This document shows, one piece after another, positions 4,469-5,376 of a DNA stretch of 5,376 nt; the stretch's first letter is position 1, and the number at the start of each line of letters is the position of its first letter. The translations under genes were made by a program, and so were the position numbers. Source of the DNA: an uncultured Lachnospiraceae bacterium (lineage in GTDB: Bacteria > Bacillota > Clostridia > Lachnospirales > Lachnospiraceae); NCBI GenBank assembly GCA_947175845.1, contig CAMWOK010000218.1:1-5376 (forward strand), in the 5' to 3' direction. The notes beneath the pieces were generated by a model. The model made no database searches. It saw only the letters and a program-made list of their open reading frames with translations, and was not told the DNA's origin.

Positions 4469-5376
4469 TCACCGCCTGCGCGCCGCACAGTACACCGCAA
4501 GCCCCAGAAACAGCACCAGATAAAAGCTGACGCCCCGCGTGATGCACACGGACACCACGAGATAGTTTCCGGCAAAGATACCCTGAAACACAGTCCGGTA
4601 CATCGCCTCCGTAATGCCCTGCGCGCCGGGAACCGGAAGCATGTCCACCGCGATACAGACCGCCGCCTGCAATAGCACAATGTCCAGCATTGCCGTGCCG
4701 GAAAGCCCCAGACCGCAGTACACCACATACGTCAGCAGGAACACGCTGCACCGCTGAACAAATGTTCCAACTGTCGTTATCACAAGCATCCGCTTGTGGC
4801 TGCGCAGAAAACAGACCGTCTCATGGTAGCCTGCCAGAAACTGATCCACCTTCTCCCTTCTGGGCACACTGTGCCTCCAGAGCCGCAGGCGCACCAGCAG
4901 CCCCTCAACCCTGTAAAAGCACTTCCTGATAATCCCCGGTGAAAACATGACCATCACCAGAGCCGCCACCAGCACAACATTCAGGAAAAGTCCCAGAAAA
5001 TACAGCCCGTAATATCCCTGCAGATACATCCTGAGCGGCGCCCGCCAGAACAGCAGAATGCCGGCACCAATCAGTGCCAGCACAAATTTGTAAAGCACGG
5101 CGACCGTCATCAGAACGACAGATGCCTGCGAGAGCGCATTGCCGTCCTTTCGCATATAATAGAGCTGCATTGGCTGGCCGCCTGTGGCCGATGGCGTGAT
5201 GCCCGAAAAGAAAAATCCGATAAACGAGTACGAAATGCAGCGAGGGAGCGTTGTCCGCTCCCCGATTCCCCGCAGCAGATACCAAATCATGCATCCCTCC
5301 CCCGCCACGAAAAAGACCGGGAGGGGGTTTAAATCTGGCCGCCCCCGCGGCGCCGGCGCCAGGGGGGGGGCGGGGG
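4469..5376 (-). CDS. Flippase-like lysylphosphatidylglycerol-synthase transmembrane family protein (5' end missing)
   Basis: The C-terminal part of a multi-pass membrane protein of the LPG_synthase_TM (YbhN/UPF0104) family, the flippase-like domain also found at the N-terminus of MprF. Counting from a GTG at 5308, two hallmark motifs are visible: TPSATGGQPMQLYYM (38-52) and LPVPGAQGITE (224-234). Hydrophobic segments lie at about 25-40, 63-88, 100-124, 174-200, 207-224 and 249-274. The frame stays open through the right edge, so the N-terminal one or two helices lie outside the window. The GTG at 5308 is not a convincing start, because FF and other family-like residues continue upstream of it. 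Codons beyond about 5339 fall in a G/C-only tail and encode implausible Pro/Ala/Gly residues. The protein ends in CAARRR and lacks the soluble aminoacyl-transferase domain of MprF, so it is a stand-alone version. Its role may be in lipid or glycolipid handling at the membrane. Confidence 0.9.
   Translation of the reverse strand, partial: PAPPLAPAPRGRPDLNPLPVFFVAGEGCMIWYLLRGIGERTTLPRCISYSFIGFFFSGITPSATGGQPMQLYYMRKDGNALSQASVVLMTVAVLYKFVLALIGAGILLFWRAPLRMYLQGYYGLYFLGLFLNVVLVAALVMVMFSPGIIRKCFYRVEGLLVRLRLWRHSVPRREKVDQFLAGYHETVCFLRSHKRMLVITTVGTFVQRCSVFLLTYVVYCGLGLSGTAMLDIVLLQAAVCIAVDMLPVPGAQGITEAMYRTVFQGIFAGNYLVVSVCITRGVSFYLVLFLGLAVYCAARRR
5339..5376. other. G/C-only low-complexity tail at the window edge, likely assembly or read artefact
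   Basis: Apart from one A at 5361, the final 38 bases consist only of G and C, with runs of five C, nine G and five G. The composition changes abruptly from the mixed sequence before it. In the flippase-like frame it gives only Pro, Ala, Gly, Arg and Leu. Long G runs at a contig end are typical of low-quality reads in two-colour sequencing chemistry, so these bases should not be trusted. Confidence 0.5.

Noticed and set aside
4286..4675. Plus-strand open frame (129 codons) spanning the intergenic region and the 3' end of the flippase-like gene
   Set aside because: Most of it is antisense to the flippase-like gene; low-complexity Pro/His/Arg content, no domain and no ribosome site.
1..5376. 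CRISPR arrays, tRNA/rRNA genes, insertion sequences
   Set aside because: No regularly spaced identical repeats, no cloverleaf or rRNA-like stretch, and no transposase or terminal inverted repeats were seen on either strand.

Overview
The base composition (close to half GC), strong AGGAGG-type ribosome binding sites, ATGA gene overlaps and protein styles point to a Gram-positive Clostridia genome, most likely a gut Lachnospiraceae-type organism. That placement is inferred from style and not from a marker gene. The window may be a short assembled contig: its right end is a pure G/C low-complexity tail and its left end begins inside a damaged gene.

Layout, almost all on the minus strand and read from right to left: (1) 5376-4469, the 3' part of a flippase-like membrane protein of the lysylphosphatidylglycerol-synthase transmembrane family (YbhN/UPF0104/MprF N-domain type), running off the right edge; (2) 4468-4181, a 288-nt gap with a well-formed sigma-A-type promoter embedded in an imperfect tandem direct repeat, followed by a leader of about 200 nt; (3) 4180-3254, an ABC-type ATPase of the BcrA/lantibiotic-immunity (LanF) type with an E in place of the Q-loop glutamine; (4) 3257-2559, its ABC-2 type permease with six predicted membrane segments; (5) 2481-1933, a GNAT acetyltransferase; (6) 1909-1196, an OmpR-family response regulator; (7) 1199-324, a histidine kinase without membrane segments. 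On the plus strand, 23-373 is a C-terminal remnant of a serine-hydrolase (beta-lactamase-fold) gene that runs into the kinase gene tail-to-tail.

Items 3 to 7 look like one operon. ATPase/permease and regulator/kinase overlap by 4 nt, the regulator follows the acetyltransferase by 23 nt, and no terminator is visible between the permease and the acetyltransferase (77 nt). The inferred role is self-regulated defence against, or export of, a membrane-active antimicrobial such as a lantibiotic or cyclic peptide. The transporter would remove the compound from the membrane, and the two-component system would detect the stress and drive the repeat-flanked promoter. The acetyltransferase is an uncommon passenger whose substrate cannot be read from the sequence.

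The less ordinary points are the soluble kinase, the single permease, the embedded acetyltransferase and the repeat-overlapped promoter. Individually these are variants of a known architecture. I do not see a wholly new system.
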